From contig NW_027477073.1 in assembly GCF_051020955.1 (NCBI RefSeq), forward strand, positions 37,959 through 101,958: a stretch of DNA of 64,000 nucleotides. Reading direction: 5' to 3'. Position 1 is the first letter of the stretch. Each line of letters starts with the position of its first letter. Shown piece after piece: positions 10,496 through 23,900 of this stretch. The position numbers were made by a program, and so were the translations under genes. Under the pieces are notes generated by a model. That model ran no database searches. It saw only the letters and a list, made by a program, of their open reading frames with translations, and was not told the DNA's origin. This stretch comes from Megalopta genalis (taxonomy: Eukaryota > Arthropoda > Insecta > Hymenoptera > Halictidae).

Positions 10496-12870
10496 TTAGC
10501 TTCAAATCGATGCGAAACACATGATTTAGCTGCAAATCAATGCGATGTAGAAGGTTTAGCTTCAAATCCATACGAAACACATGATTTAGCTTCAAATCAA
10601 TTCGAAGGGCAAGGCTTAGATTCAAATCCATGCGAAACAAATGATTTAGCTTCAGATGAATGCGAAGTAGAAGGCTCAGCTTCAAATCCATGCGGCACAT
10701 ATGATTTAGCTTTAAATACTTGCGATATAAGTGACATAGTTTCAAATGGAGGCGAAACGAACGAGTTAGCTTCAAATCCATGCGAAACACATGATTTAGC
10801 TGCAAATCAATGTGATGTAGAAGGTTTAGCTTCAAATCCATGCGATACACAAGATTTAGCTTCAAATCAATGCGATGCAGAAGGTTCAGCTTCAAACCCA
10901 TGCGACACATATGATTTAGCTTCAAATACTTGCGATATAAGTGTTATAGCTTCAAAAGCTGTAGGAACAAACGAGGTAGCTTCAATTCCATGCGAGACAC
11001 ATGATTTAGCTTCAAATCAATGCGATGTAGAAGGTTCAGCTTCAAATCCATACGAAACACATGATTTAGCTTCAAATCAAATCGAAGTACAATGCTTAGA
11101 TTCAAATCCATGCGAAACAAATGCTTTAGCTTCAAATCAATGCGAAGTAGAAGGCGTAGCTTCAAATCCATGCGAAACAAATGGTTTAGCTACAAATACT
11201 TGTGATATAGATTATTTAGCTACAACTGCATGCGAAACTAACGAGTTAGCTTCAAATCCATGCGATACACATGATTTAGCTTCAAATCAATGCGATGTGG
11301 AAGGTTTAGCTTCAAATCCATGCGATACACAAGATTTAGCTTCAAATCAATGCGATGTAGTAGGTTCAGCTTCAAATCCATGCGACACATATGATTTAGC
11401 TTCAAATACTTGCGATATAAGTGATATAGCTTCAAAAGCTGTAGGAACAAACGAGGTAGCTTCAATTCCATGCGAGACACATGATTTAGCTTCAAATAAA
11501 TGCGATGTAGAAGGTTTAGCTTCAAATCCATGCCATACACAAGATTTAGCTTCAAATCAATGCGATGTAGTAGGTTCAGCTTCAAATCCATGCGACACAT
11601 ATGATTTAGCTTCAAATACTTGCGATATAAATGATATAGCTTCAAAAGCTGTAGGAACAAACGAGGTAGCTTCAATTCCATGCGAGACACATGATTTAGC
11701 TTCAAATCAATGCGATGTAGAAGGTTCAGCTTCAAATCCATACGAAACACATGATTTAGCTTCAAATCAAATCGAAGTACAATGCTTAGATTCAAATCCA
11801 TGCGAAACAAATGCTTTAGCTTCAAATCAATGCGAAGTAGAAGGCGTAGCTTCAAATCCATGCGAAACAAATGGATTAGCTACAAATACTTGTGATATAC
11901 ATTATTTAGCTACAACTGCATGCGAAACTAAAGAGTTAGCTTCAAATCCATGCGATACACATGATTTAGCTTCAAATCAATGCGATGTGGAAGGTTTAGC
12001 TTCAAATCCATGCGATACGCAAGATTTAGCTACAAATCAATGCGATGTAGTAGGTTCAGCTTCAAATCCATGCGACACATATGATTTAGCTTCAAATACT
12101 TGCGATATAAGTGATATAGCTTCAAAAGCTGTAGGAACAAATGAGGTAGCTTCAAATCCGTGCGAAACACATGATACAGCTGCAAATCAATGCGATGTAG
12201 AAGGTTTAGCTACAAATCCATGCGAAACACATGATATAGCTGCAAATCAATGCGATGTAGAAGGTTTAGCTTCAAATCCATGCGAAACAAATGGTTTAGC
12301 TACAAATACTTGTGATATACATTATTTAGCTACAACTGCTTGCGAAACTAACGAGTTAGCTTCAAGTCTATCCGAAACACACAATTTATCTTCAAATCAA
12401 TGCGATGTAGAAGGTTTAGCTTCAAATCAATAAGAGGTAGAAGGATTAGCTTCAAATCAATAGAATATAGAAGGTTTAGCTTCAAATCAATGCGATCTAG
12501 AAGGTTTAGCTTCAAATCCATACGAAACACATGATTTAGCTTCAAATCAATTCGAAGGGCAAGGCTTAGATTCAAATCCATGCGAAACAAATGATTTAGC
12601 TTCAGATGAATGCGAAGTAGAAGGCTCAGCTTCAAATCCATGCGGCACATATGATTTAGCTTTAAATACTTGCGATATAAGTGATATAGCTTCAAAAGCT
12701 GGAGGAACAAACGAGGTTGCTTCAATTCCATGCGAAACAAATGATTTAGCTTCAAATCAATGCGAAGTAGAAGGCGTATCTTCAAAAACTTGCGATATTC
12801 GTGACATAGTTTCAAATGAAGGCGAAACGAACGAGTTAGCTTCAAATCCATGCGAGACACATGATTTAGC
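10496..12870. repeat. Right copy of the opening segment and its extension
   Basis: It matches 1-1,107 with a four-monomer insertion, then continues with further T A P (Q P)n blocks. A 378-codon plus-frame open stretch runs 11,297-12,433 but opens at GTG and has no ATG start. It closes at TAA in the Q-run cassette near 12,431. Confidence 0.8.
12386..12505. repeat. Q-run cassette, full-length 30-mer form
   Basis: Four 30-bp Q units. The centre of the second reads AATAAGAGG and that of the third AATAGAATA, so the plus frame meets TAA and then TAG exactly where other units encode Cys. Copies of this form lie near 16,860, 19,770, 20,190, 20,880, 25,925, 30,030, 33,120, 35,665 and 40,130. It is probably older than the 29-mer forms, which need one further base loss. 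Confidence 0.9.
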
Positions 12871-12895
12871 TTCTAATCAATACGATGTAGACGGT

Positions 12896-13195
12896 TTGGC
12901 TTCAAATCTATGGGAAACAAATGATTTAGATTCAGATGCTTGCGATATAAGTCATATAGCTTCAAATGCTGACGAAACAAACGGGTTAGCTTCAACTCCA
13001 TGCGAAACACATGATTTAGCTTCAAATCAATGCGATGTAGACTGTTTGGCTTCAAATCTATGGGAAACAAGTGATTTAGATTCAGATGCTTGCGATATAA
13101 GTCATATAGCTTCAAATGCTGACGAAACAAACGGGTTAGCTTCAACTCCATGCGAAACACATGATTTAGCTTCAAATCAATAAGATGTAGCAGGT
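12896..13195. repeat. Tandem pair of 150-bp pentamers
   Basis: Copies 12,896-13,045 and 13,046-13,195 each read P T A P Q and begin TTGGCTTCAAATCTATGGGA. They differ at a few bases: AAATGAT versus AAGTGAT in the first unit, and the last Q unit, where the second copy carries CAATAAGATG. This is the clearest single-step pentamer duplication in the window. Confidence 0.93.
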
Positions 13196-15746
13196 TTAGC
13201 TTCAAATCAATGCAATGTGGAATGTATAGCTTCAAATCCATGCGACACAAATGTTTTAGCGTCAGATACTTGCGATGTAAGTGATATAGCTTCAAATGCA
13301 GGGGAAACAAACGAGTTAGATTCAAATCCATGCAAAACACACGATTAAGCTTCAAATCAATGCTATGTAGAAGGTTCAGCTTAAAAAATAATGCCAAACA
13401 AATGATTTAGATTCTGATACTTGCGATATGAGTGATATAGCTTCAAATGCTGACGAAACAAATGGGTAAGCTTCAACTCGATGCGAAACACATGATTTAG
13501 CATCAAATCAATAAGATGTGGCAGGTTTAGCTTCAAACCCATGCGACACAAATGATTTAGCGTCAGATACTTGCGATATAAGTTATATAGCTTCAAATGC
13601 AGGGGAAACAAACGAGTTAGCTTCAAATTCATGCAAAACACACGATTAAGCTTCAAATCAATGCGATGTAGAAGGTTTAGCTTCAAATCCATTCGAACCA
13701 AATGGTTTAGGTACAAATACATGTGATATACGTTATTTAGATTTAACTGCTTGCGCAACGAACGAGTTAGCTTCAAATCCAAGCGAAACACATGATTTAG
13801 CTTCAAATCAATGCGATGCAGAAGATTTAGCTTCAAATCTAAGCGAAACACATGGTTTAGCTTCAGATCAATGCGATGTAGAAGGTTTAACTTCAAATCA
13901 ACGCGAAACAATTGATTTAGCTTCAAACACTTGGGATATAATTGATATAGCTTCAAATGCAGACGAATGAAATGAGTTAGCTTCAAAATCCATTCGATAC
14001 AAATGATGTAGCTTAAAATCAATGCGATGTAGTAGGATTAGCTTCAAATCCATGCGAAACAAACGATTGAGCTTCAAACACATCGGATATAGGTGATATA
14101 GTTTCATCTGCATGCGAAACAAACGAGTTAGCTTCAAGTCCATGCGAAACACATGATTTAGCTGCAAATCAATGCGATGTAGAAGGTTTAGCTTCAAATC
14201 AATGCGAAACACATGATTTAGCTTCAAATCAACTCGAAGTACAAGGCTTAGATTCAAATCCATGCGAAACAAATGGTTTAGCCACAAATACTTGTGATAT
14301 ACGTTATTTAGATTTAACTGCATGTTAAACGAACGAGTTAGCTTCAAATCCATGCGAAACACATGATTTAGCTTCAAATCAACTCGGAGTACAAGGCTTA
14401 GCTTCATATCCATGCGAAACAAATGATTTACCTTCAAAAGCTTGCGATATAAATGATATAGCTTCAACTGCATGCCAAACAAACGATTTAGCTTTAAATC
14501 CATGCGAATCAAATGGTTTAGCTTCAAATACTTGTGATATACATGATATAGATTCAACTGCATCCGATACAAACGAGTTAGCTTCAAAGCCATGCAAAAC
14601 GAATGATTTAGCTTCAAATACTTGTGGTATAAATGAAACAGCTTCAAATACGGGCGAAACAATCGAGTTAGCTTCAAATCAATGCCAAGTAGAAGGATTA
14701 TCTTCAAATCCATGCGAAACAAATCGTTTAGCTCCATATACTTGTGATATACATGATTTAGCTTCAACCGGATGCGAAACGAACGAGTTAGCTTCAAATC
14801 CAAGAGAAAAACATGATTTAGCTTCAAATCAATGCGAAATAGAATGCTTAGCATCAAATTCATGCAACACAAATTATTTAGCTTCTTATACTTGCGATAT
14901 AAGTGATATAGCTTCAAATGCAGGCGAAACAAACGAGTGATCTTCAAATCCAAGCGTAACACATGACTTAACTTCAAATCAATGCGAAGTAGAAGATTTA
15001 GGTTCAAATACATGCGAAACAAATGGTTCAGCTACAAATACTTGTGATATACATGATTTACCTTCAACTGCATGCGAAACAAACGATTTAGCTTCACACC
15101 CAAGGGTAACACATCATTTAACTTCAATCAATGCGAAGTAGAAGGCTTAGCATCAAATCCATGCAACACAAATTATTTAGCTTCTTCTACTTGCGATATA
15201 AGTGATATAGCTTCAAATGCAGCCGAAACAAACGAGTGATATTCAAATCCAAGCGTAACACATGATTTAACTTCAAATCAATGGGAAGTAGAAGATGTAC
15301 CTCCAAATCCATGCGAAACAAATGGTTTAGCATCAAATACTTGTGATATACATGATTTTGCTTCAGCTGCATGCGACACAAACGACATAGCTTCACACCC
15401 AAGGGAAACACATGATTTAACTTCAAATCAATGCGAAGTAGAAGGCTTAGCTCCAAATCAATGGGAAACTAATGGTTTAGCTTCAAATACTTGTGATATA
15501 CATAATTTATATTCAACTGCGTGCGAAACAAACGAGTTAGCTTCATATCCAAGTGAAACACATGATTTAGTTTCAAATCAATGCGAAGTAGAAGGCTTAG
15601 CTTCAAATCCATGCGAATCAAATGATTCTGCTTCAAGTACTTGTGATATAGTAGATTTAGCTTCAACTGCATGCGAAAGAAACGAGTTAGCTTCAAATCA
15701 ATGCGATGTGTGAGGTTTATCTTCAAATCCATGGGAAACAAATGGT

Positions 15747-16346
15747 TTGGCTTCAAATACTTGTAATATACATAATTTTGCTTCAGATGCATGCGAAACA
15801 AACGACTTAGCTTCAAACCCAAGGGAAACACATGATTTAACTTCAAATCAATGCGAAGTAGAAGGCTTAGAATCAAATCCATGCAACACAAATTATTTAG
15901 CTTCTTATACTTGCGATATAAGTGATATAGCTTCAAATGCAGGCGAAACAAACGAGTGATCCTCAAATCCAAGCGTAACACATGATTTAAATTCAAATCA
16001 ATGGGAAGTAGAAGATGTACCTCCAAATCCATGCGAAACAAATGGTTCAGCTTCAAATACTTGTGATATACATGATTTACCTTCAACTGCATGCGAAACA
16101 AACGAGTTAGCTTCAAATCCAAGCGAAACACATGATTTAGCTTCAAATCAATGCGAAATAGAAGGCTTAGCAACAAATCCATGCGACACAAATTATTTAG
16201 CTTCATATACTTGCGATAAAAGTGATATAGCTTCAAATGCAGCCGAAACAAACGAGTGATCTTCAAATCCAAGCGCAACACATGATTTAACTTCAAATCA
16301 ATGCGAAGTAGAAGATTTAGGTTCAAATACATGCGAAACGAATGGT
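15747..16346. repeat. 300-bp decamer repeats (first block)
   Basis: T units of the TTGTGATATACAT type recur at about 15,747, 16,047 and 16,347, exactly 300 bp apart. Each decamer is two pentamers of recognisably different type. The first half has TCDIHD, TACETNE, PSETHD, QCEVEG and PCNTNY or PCDTNY. The second has TCDISD, AGETNE or AAETNE, PSVTHD, QCEVED and PCETNG. The halves alternate, showing pentamer-to-decamer growth. Confidence 0.88.
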
Positions 16347-16569
16347 TCAGCTTCAAATACTTGTGATATACATGATTTACCTTCAACTGCATGCGAAACA
16401 AACGAGTTAGCTTCAAATCCAGCAAAACACATGATTTAGCTTCAAATCAATGCGAAATAGAAGCCTTAGCATCAAATCCATGCGACACAAATTATTTAGC
16501 TTCATATACATGTGATACAAGTGATATAGCTTCAAATGCAGGCGAAACAAACGAGTGATCTTCAAATCC

Positions 16570-17420
16570 AAGCGTAACACATGATTCAACTGCAAATCAA
16601 TGTGATGTAGAAGGTTTAGCTTCAAATCCATGCGATACACAAGATTTAGCTTCAAATCAATGCGATGTAGAAGGTTCAGCTTCAATTCCATGCGAAACTA
16701 ATGATTTAGCTTCAAATCAATGCGAAGTAGAAGGCGTAGCTTCAAATCCATGCGAAACAAATGGTTTAGCTACAAATAGTTGTGATATACATTATTTAGC
16801 TACAACTGCATGCAAAACTAACGAGTTAGCTTCAAATCCATGCGAAACACACGATTTGTCTTCAAATCAATGCGATGTAGAAGGTTTAGCTTCAAATCAA
16901 TAAGAGGTAGATGGTTTAGCTTCAAATCAATAGAATATAGAAGGTTTAGCTTCAAATCAATGCGATGTAGAAGGTTTAGCTTCAAATCCATACGAAACAC
17001 ATGATTTAGCTTCAAATCAATTCGAAGGACAAGACTTAGATTCAAATCCATGCGGAACAAATGATTTAGCTTCAAATCAATTCGAAGTAGAAGGCTTAGC
17101 TTCAAATCCATGCAAAACAAATGGTTTTGCTACAAATACTTGTGATATACATTATTTAGATACAACTGCATGCGAAACAAACGAGATACCTTCAAATCCA
17201 TGCTATATACATGATTTAGCTTCAAATCAATGCGATGTATTAGGTTTAGCTTCAAATCCATGCGATACACAAGATTTAGTTTCAAATCAATGCGATGTAT
17301 TAGGTTCAGCTTCAAATCCATTCGACACATATGATTTAGCTTCAAATACTTGCGATATAAGTGATATAGCTTCAAAAGCAGGAGGAACAAACGAGGTAGC
17401 TTCAATTCCATGCGAAACAA
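16570..17420. repeat. Young-type block embedded in diverged decamers
   Basis: From about 16,570 the sequence switches to units like those at 19-43 kb, including a full-length Q-run cassette with TAA and TAG at 16,891-16,950. Near 17,420 it returns to the old decamer series. The decamers on either side are related to each other at offset 1,679 (56 x 30 minus 1). Confidence 0.82.
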
Positions 17421-17425
17421 ATGGT

Positions 17426-18330
17426 TTGGCTTCAAATACTTGTAATATACATAATTTTGCTTCAGATGCATGCGAAACAAACGACTTAGCTTCACACCCA
17501 AGGGAAACACATGATTTAACTTCAAATCAATGCGAAGTAGAAGGCTTAGCATCAAATCCATGCAACACAAATTATTTAGCTTCTTATACTTGCGATATAA
17601 GAGATATAGCTTCAAATGCAGGCGAAACAAACGAGTGATCCTCAAATCCAAGCGTAACACATGATTTAAATTCAAATCAATGGGAAGTAGGAGATGTACC
17701 TCCAAATCCATGCGAAACAAATGGTTCAGCTTCAAATACTTGTGATATACATGATTTACCTTCAACTGCATGCGAAACAAACGAGTTAGCTTCAAATCCA
17801 AGCGAAACACATGATTTAGCTTCAAATCAATGCGAAATAGAAGGCTTAGCATCAAATCCATGCGACACAAATTATTTAGCTTCATATACTTGCGATATAA
17901 GTGATATAGCTTCAAATGCAGCCGAAACAAACGAGTGATCTTCAAATCCAAGCGTAACACATGATTTAACTTCAAATCAATGGGAAGTAGAAGATGTACC
18001 TCCAAATCCATGCGAAACAAATGGTTCAGCTTCAAATACTTGCGATATACATGATTTACCTTCAACTGCATGCGAAACAAACGAGTTAGCTTCAAATCCA
18101 AGCGAAACACATGATTTAGCTTCAAATCAATGCGAAATAGAAGGCTTAGCATCAAATCCATGCGACACAAACTATTTAGCTTCATATACATGTGATACAT
18201 GTGATATAGCTTCAAATTCAGGCGAAACACACGAGTGAGCTTTAAATCCAAGCGTAACACATGATTTAACTTCAAATCAATGGGAAGTAGAAGGCTTAGC
18301 ATCAAATTCATGCGACACAAATTATTTAGC
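17426..18330. repeat. 300-bp decamer repeats (second block)
   Basis: T units recur at 17,426, 17,726 and 18,026. This block matches 15,747 onward at offset 1,679 with few changes, for example CDISD versus CDIRD. The minus strand is open from 18,320 to 17,130 (396 codons), rich in Leu, Lys, His, Asn and Arg, which simply reflects the repeat. Confidence 0.85.
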
Positions 18331-21300
18331 TACTTATATTTGCGATATAAGTGATATAGCTTCAAATGCAGGCGAAACAAACGAGTGAGCATTAAATCCA
18401 AGCGAAACACATGATTTAACTTCAAATCAATGCGAAGTAGAAGATTTAGGTTCAAATACATGCGAAACAAATGGTTCAGCTTCAAATACTTGTGATATAC
18501 ATGATTTAGCTTCAACTGCATGCGAAACAAACGAGTTAGCTTCAAATCCAAGCGAAACACATGATTTAGCTAGAAATCAATGCGAAATAGAAGGCTTAGC
18601 ATCAAATCCATGCGACACAATTTATTTAGCTTCATATACGTGTGATACAAGTGATATAGCTTCAAATGCAGGCGAAACACACGAGTGAGCTTTAAATCCA
18701 AGCGTAACACATGATTTATGTTCAAATCAATGGGAAGTAGAAGATTTACCTTCAAATCCATGGGAAACAAATGGTTTAGCTCCAAATACTTGTGATATAC
18801 ATGATGTAGCTTCAACGGCATGCGAAACAAACGAGTTAGCTTCAAATCTAAGCGAAACACATGATTTAGCTTCAAATCAATGCGAAGTACAAGATTTAGG
18901 TTCAAATACATGCGAAACAAATGATTTAGCTTCAAATAATTCGATATAAGTGAAATAGATTCAAATGCAGGCGAAACAAACGAGTGATCTTCAAATCCAA
19001 GCGTAACACATAATTTAACTTCAAATCAATGCGAAGTAGAAGATTTAGGTTCAAATACATGCAAAACAAATGGTTCAGCTTCAAATACTTGTGATATACG
19101 TTATTTAGATTTAACTGCATGCGCACGAACGAGTTAGCTTCTAATCCATGCGAAACACATGATTTAGCTGCAAATCAATGCGATGGAGAAGGTTTAGCTT
19201 AAAATCCATGCGAAACAAATGATATAGCTTCAAACACTTGGGGTGTAAGTGATATAGCTTCAAATGAAGACTAATCAAACGAGTTAGCTTCAAAATCCAC
19301 GCGATACACATGATTTAGCTTCAAATACTAGCGATATAAGTGATGTAGATTCAACTGCAGGCGAAACGAACGAGTTAGCTTCAAATCCATGCGAAACACA
19401 TGATTTAGCTTCAAATCAATTCGAAGTACAATGCTTAGATTCAAATCCATCCGAAACAAATGATTTAGCTTCAAATGAATGCGAAGTAGAAGGCTTAGCT
19501 TCAAATCCATGCAAAACGAATGGTTTAGCTACCAATACTTGTGATATTCATTATTTAGCTACAACTGCATGCGAAACGAACGAGTTAGCTTCAAATCCAT
19601 GCGATGCACATGATTTAGCTTCAAATCAATGCGATGTAGAAGGTTTAGCTTCAAATGCATGACATACACAAGATTCAGCTTCAAATCAATTCGGAGGACA
19701 AGTCTTACATTCAAGTCCATGCGAAACAAATGATTTAGCTTCAAATGTATGCGAAGTAGAAGGCTTAGCTTCAAATCAATGCGATGTAGAAGGTTTAGCT
19801 TCAAATCAATAAGAGGTAGAAGGTTCTGCTTCAAATCAATAGAATATAGAAGGTTTAGCTTCAAATCAATGCGATGTAGAAGGTTTAGCTTCAAATCCAT
19901 ATGAAACACATGATTTAGCTTCAAATCAATTCGAAGGACAAGGCTTAGATTCAAATCCATGCGAAACAAATGATTTAGCTTCAAATGAATGCGAAGTAGA
20001 AGGCTTATCTTCAAATCCATGCAAAACAAATGGTTTAGCTACAAATACTTGTGATATACATTATTTAGCTACAACTGCATGCGAAATAAACGAGATAGCT
20101 TCAAATCCATGCTATATACATGATTTAGCTTCAAATCAATGCGATGTAGAAGGTTTAGCTTCAAATCCATGCGATACACAAGATTTAGCTTCAAATCAAT
20201 GCGATGTAGAAGGTTTAGCTTCAAATCAATAAGAGGTAGAAGGTTCTGCTTCAAATCAATAGAATATAGAAGGTTTAGCTTCAAATCAATGCGATGTAGA
20301 AGGTTTAGCTTCAAATCCATACGAAACACATGATTTAGCTTCAAATCAATTCGAAGAACAAGGCTTAGATTCAAATCCATGCGAAACAAATGATTTAGCT
20401 TCAAATGAATGCGAAGTAGAAGGCTTAGCTTCAAATCCATACGAAACACATGATTTAGCTTCAAATCAATTCGAAGGACAAGGCTTATATTCAAATCCAT
20501 GCGAAACAAATAATTTAGCTTCAAATCAATGCGATGTAGAAGGTTTAGCTTCAAATCAATGCGATGTAGAAGGTTTAGCTTCAAATACATGCGATACACA
20601 TGATTTAGCTTCAAATACTTGCGATATAAGTGATCTAGCTTCAAATACAGGCGAAACGAACGAGTTAGCTCCAAATCCATGCGAAACACATGATTCAGCT
20701 ACAAATCAATGCGATGTAGAAGGTTTAGCTTCAAATCCATGCGAAACAAATTATTTAGCTGCAAATAGGAGCGAAGTAGAAGGCTTGGGTTCAAATCAAT
20801 GCGATTCAAATGGTACATCTTCAAATACTTGTGAAAGACATGATTTAGCTTCAACTGCATGCGAAACACATGATTTAGCTGCAAATCAATGCGATGAAGA
20901 AGGTTTAGCTTCAAATCAATAAGAGGTAGAAGGTTCAGCTTCAAATCAATAGAATATAGAAGGTTTAGCTTCAAATCAATGCGATGTAGAAGGTTTAGCT
21001 TCAAATCCATACGAAACACATGATTTAGCTTCAAATCAATTCGATGTACAATGCTTAGATTCAAATCCATGCGAAACAAATGATTTAGCTTCAAATGAAT
21101 GCGAAGTAGAAGGCTTAGCTTCAAATCCATGCAAAACAAATGGTTTAGCTACCAATACTTGTGATATACATTATTTAGCTACAACTGCATGCGAAACGAA
21201 CGAGTTAGCTTCAAATCCATGCGATACACATGATTTAGCTTCAAATCAATGCGATGTGAAAGGTTTAGCTTCTAATCCACGCGAAACACATGATTTAGCT

Positions 21301-23460
21301 TCAAATCAATTCGAAGTACAATGCTTAGATACAAATGCATGCGAAACAAATGATTTAGCTTCAAATGAATGCGAAGTAGAAGGCTTAGCTTCAAATCCAT
21401 GCAAAACAAATGGTTTAGCTACAAATGCTTGTGATATACATTATTTAGCTACAACTGCATGCGAAACTAACGAGTTAGCTTCAAATCCATGCGCGACACA
21501 TGATTTAACTTCTAATCAATGCGATGTAGAAGGTTTAGCTTCAAATCCACGCGAAACAAATGATTTAGCTTCAAACACTTGGGGTATAAGTGATATAGCT
21601 TCAAATGCAGACTAATCAAACGAGTTAGTTTCAATATCCACGCGATACACATGATTTAGCTTCAAACACTTGCGATATAAGTGATGTAGATTCAACTGCA
21701 GGCTAAACGAACGAGTTAGCTTCAAATCCATGCGAAACACATGATTTAGCTTCAAATAAATGCGATGTAGAAGGTTTAGCTTCAAATCCACGCGAAACAA
21801 ATGAGTTAGCTTCAAACACTTGGGGTATAAGTGATATAGCTTCAAATGCAGACTAATCAAACGAGTTAGCTTCAAAATCCACGCGATACACATGATTTAG
21901 CTTCAATTACTTGCGATATAAGTGATGTAGGTTCAACTGCAGGCGAAACGAACGAGTTAGCTTCAAATCCATGCGAAACACATAATTTAGCTGCAAATCA
22001 ATGTGATGTAGAAGGTTAAGCTTCAAATCCATGCGATACACAAGATTTAAATTCAAATCAATGCGATGTAGAAAGTTCAGCATCAAATCCATGCGACACA
22101 TATGAATTAGCTTCAAGTACTTGCGATATAAGTGATATAGCTTCAAAAGCTGGAGGAACAAACGAGGAAGCTTCAATTCCATGCGAAACAAATGATTTAA
22201 ATTCAAATCAATGCGAAGTAGAAGGCTTAGCTTCAGATCCATGCAATATACAAGATTTAGCTTCAAATCAATTCCATGTAGTAGGTTCAGCTTCAAATCC
22301 ATGCGATATAAGTGATATAGCTTCAAAAGCTGGATGAACAAACGAGGTAGCTTCAATTCCATGCGAAACAAATGATTTAGCTTGAAATCAATGCGAAGTA
22401 GAAGGCTTCGCTTCAAATCCATGCGATGTAGAAGGTTTAGCTTCATATCAATAAGAGGTAGAAGGTTTAGCTTCAAATACTTGCGATATAAGTGATATAG
22501 CTTCAAAAGCTGCAGGAACAAACGAGGTAGCTTCAATTCAATGCGAAAGAAATGATTTAGCTTCAAATCAATGCGAAGTAGAAGGCGTAGCTTCAAATCC
22601 ATGCGACACATATGATTTAGCTTCAAATACTTGCGATATAAGAGATATAGTTTCAAAAGCTGTAGGAACAAACGAGGTAGCTTCAATTCCATGCGAGACA
22701 CATGATTAAGCTTCAAATCAATGCGATGTAGAAGCTTTAGCTTCATATCCATACGAAACACATGATTTAGCTTCAAATCAATTCGAAGGACAAGGCTTAG
22801 ATTCAAATCCATGCGAAACAAAAGATTTAGCTTCAAATAAATGCGAAGTAGAAGGCTTAGTTTAAAATCCATGCGAATGAAATGGTTTAGCTTCAAATAC
22901 TTGTGATATACGTTATTTTGATTTAACTGCATGCGCAACAAACGAGTTAGCTTCAAATCCATGCGAAACACATGATTTAGCTGCGAATCAATGCGATGTA
23001 GAAGGTTTAGCTTCAAATCCATGCGAAACAAATGATATAGCTTCAAACACTTGTGGTGTAAGTGATATAGCTTCAAATGAAGACTAATCAAACGAGTTAG
23101 CTTCAAAATCCACGCGATACACATGATTTAGCTTCAAATACTAGCGATATAAGTGATGTAGATTCAACTGCAGGCGTATCGAACGAGTTAGTTTCAAATC
23201 CATGCGAAACACATGATTTATCTTCAAATCAATTCGAAGGACAAGGCTTAGATTCAAATCCATGCGAAACAAATGATTTAGCTTCAAATGAATGCGAAGT
23301 AGAAGGCTTAGCTCCAAATCCATGCAAAACAAATGGTTTAGCTACAAATACTTGTGATATACATTATTTAGCTACAACTACATGCGAAACAAACGAGTTA
23401 GCTTCAAATCCATGCGATACACATGATTTAGATTCAAATCAATGCGATGTAGAAGGTTTA

Positions 23461-23520
23461 GGTTCAAATCCATGCGAAACAAATGTAGTAGGTTCAGCTT
23501 CAAATCCATGCGACACATAT
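23461..23520. repeat. 36-bp hybrid P/Q monomer
   Basis: At about 23,463-23,498 a P unit (CCATGCGAAACAAAT) joins directly to the end of a Q unit (GTAGTAGGTTCAGC). The spacing between successive TTCAAAT heads is 36 instead of 60 for two full units. This equals a 24-bp deletion, a multiple of three, so the plus frame survives it. Confidence 0.88.
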
Positions 23521-23640
23521 GATTTAGCTTCAAATACTTGCGATATACGTGATATAGCTTCAAAAGCAGGAAGAACAAACGAGGTAGCTTCAATTCCATG
23601 CGAAACAAATGATTTAGCTTCAAATCAATGCGAAGTTGAA

Positions 23641-23900
23641 GGCTTAGCATCTAATCCATGCGAAATAAATGAGTTCACCATCAAATACTTGCGATATAAA
23701 TGAAATAGCTTCAAATCCATGCAAAACAAATGATTTAGCACAGGAACTTGCAACATGAGAGATATAGCTTCACATACAGGGGAAACAAACGTGTTAGCTC
23801 CAATTCTATGCTAAGCAAATGATTTAGCTACAAATACTTGTGATATACATTATGTACCTACAACTGTATGCGAAACAAACGAGTTAGCTTCAAATCCATG
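23641..23900. repeat. Most irregular patch of the array
   Basis: Unit spacing and sequence break down here. Examples are GAGTTCACCATCAAATACTT near 23,673 and TTAGCACAGGAACTTGCAAC near 23,736, where the TTCAAAT head is lost. The class order is still faintly T A P. I see no insertion sequence or target-site duplication, so this looks like old repeat with several small indels and substitutions. Confidence 0.7.

Larger units (their letters stand above)
12871..19130. repeat. Diverged ancestral region, mostly 150-bp pentamers
   Basis: Units here differ from each other far more than elsewhere, and most blocks are T A P Q P pentamers rather than heptamers or longer. Plus-frame stops of several kinds are frequent, including TGA at the head of many P units (GAGTGATCTTC). 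Single-copy length changes occur, for example a missing base near 15,127 and another near 16,421. High divergence with short-period order suggests this part has escaped recent homogenisation. Confidence 0.85.

Noticed and set aside
12416..12475. TAA/TAG read as glutamine (ciliate-type code), since both stops fall in the Q-run cassette
   Set aside because: TGA stops (GAGTGATC in 15-18 kb) and frameshifts would still break the frame, and stops also arise at unrelated codons such as TCA to TAA.
20139..20333. Third-frame open stretch (SFKSMRCRRF type)
   Set aside because: It is open only because Q units lack a stop in that frame; P units close it with TGA, so it is a by-product of a Q-rich stretch.
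23641..23900. Decayed mobile element in the irregular patch
   Set aside because: No terminal repeats, target duplication or foreign sequence; the bases still align to T, A and P units with small indels.
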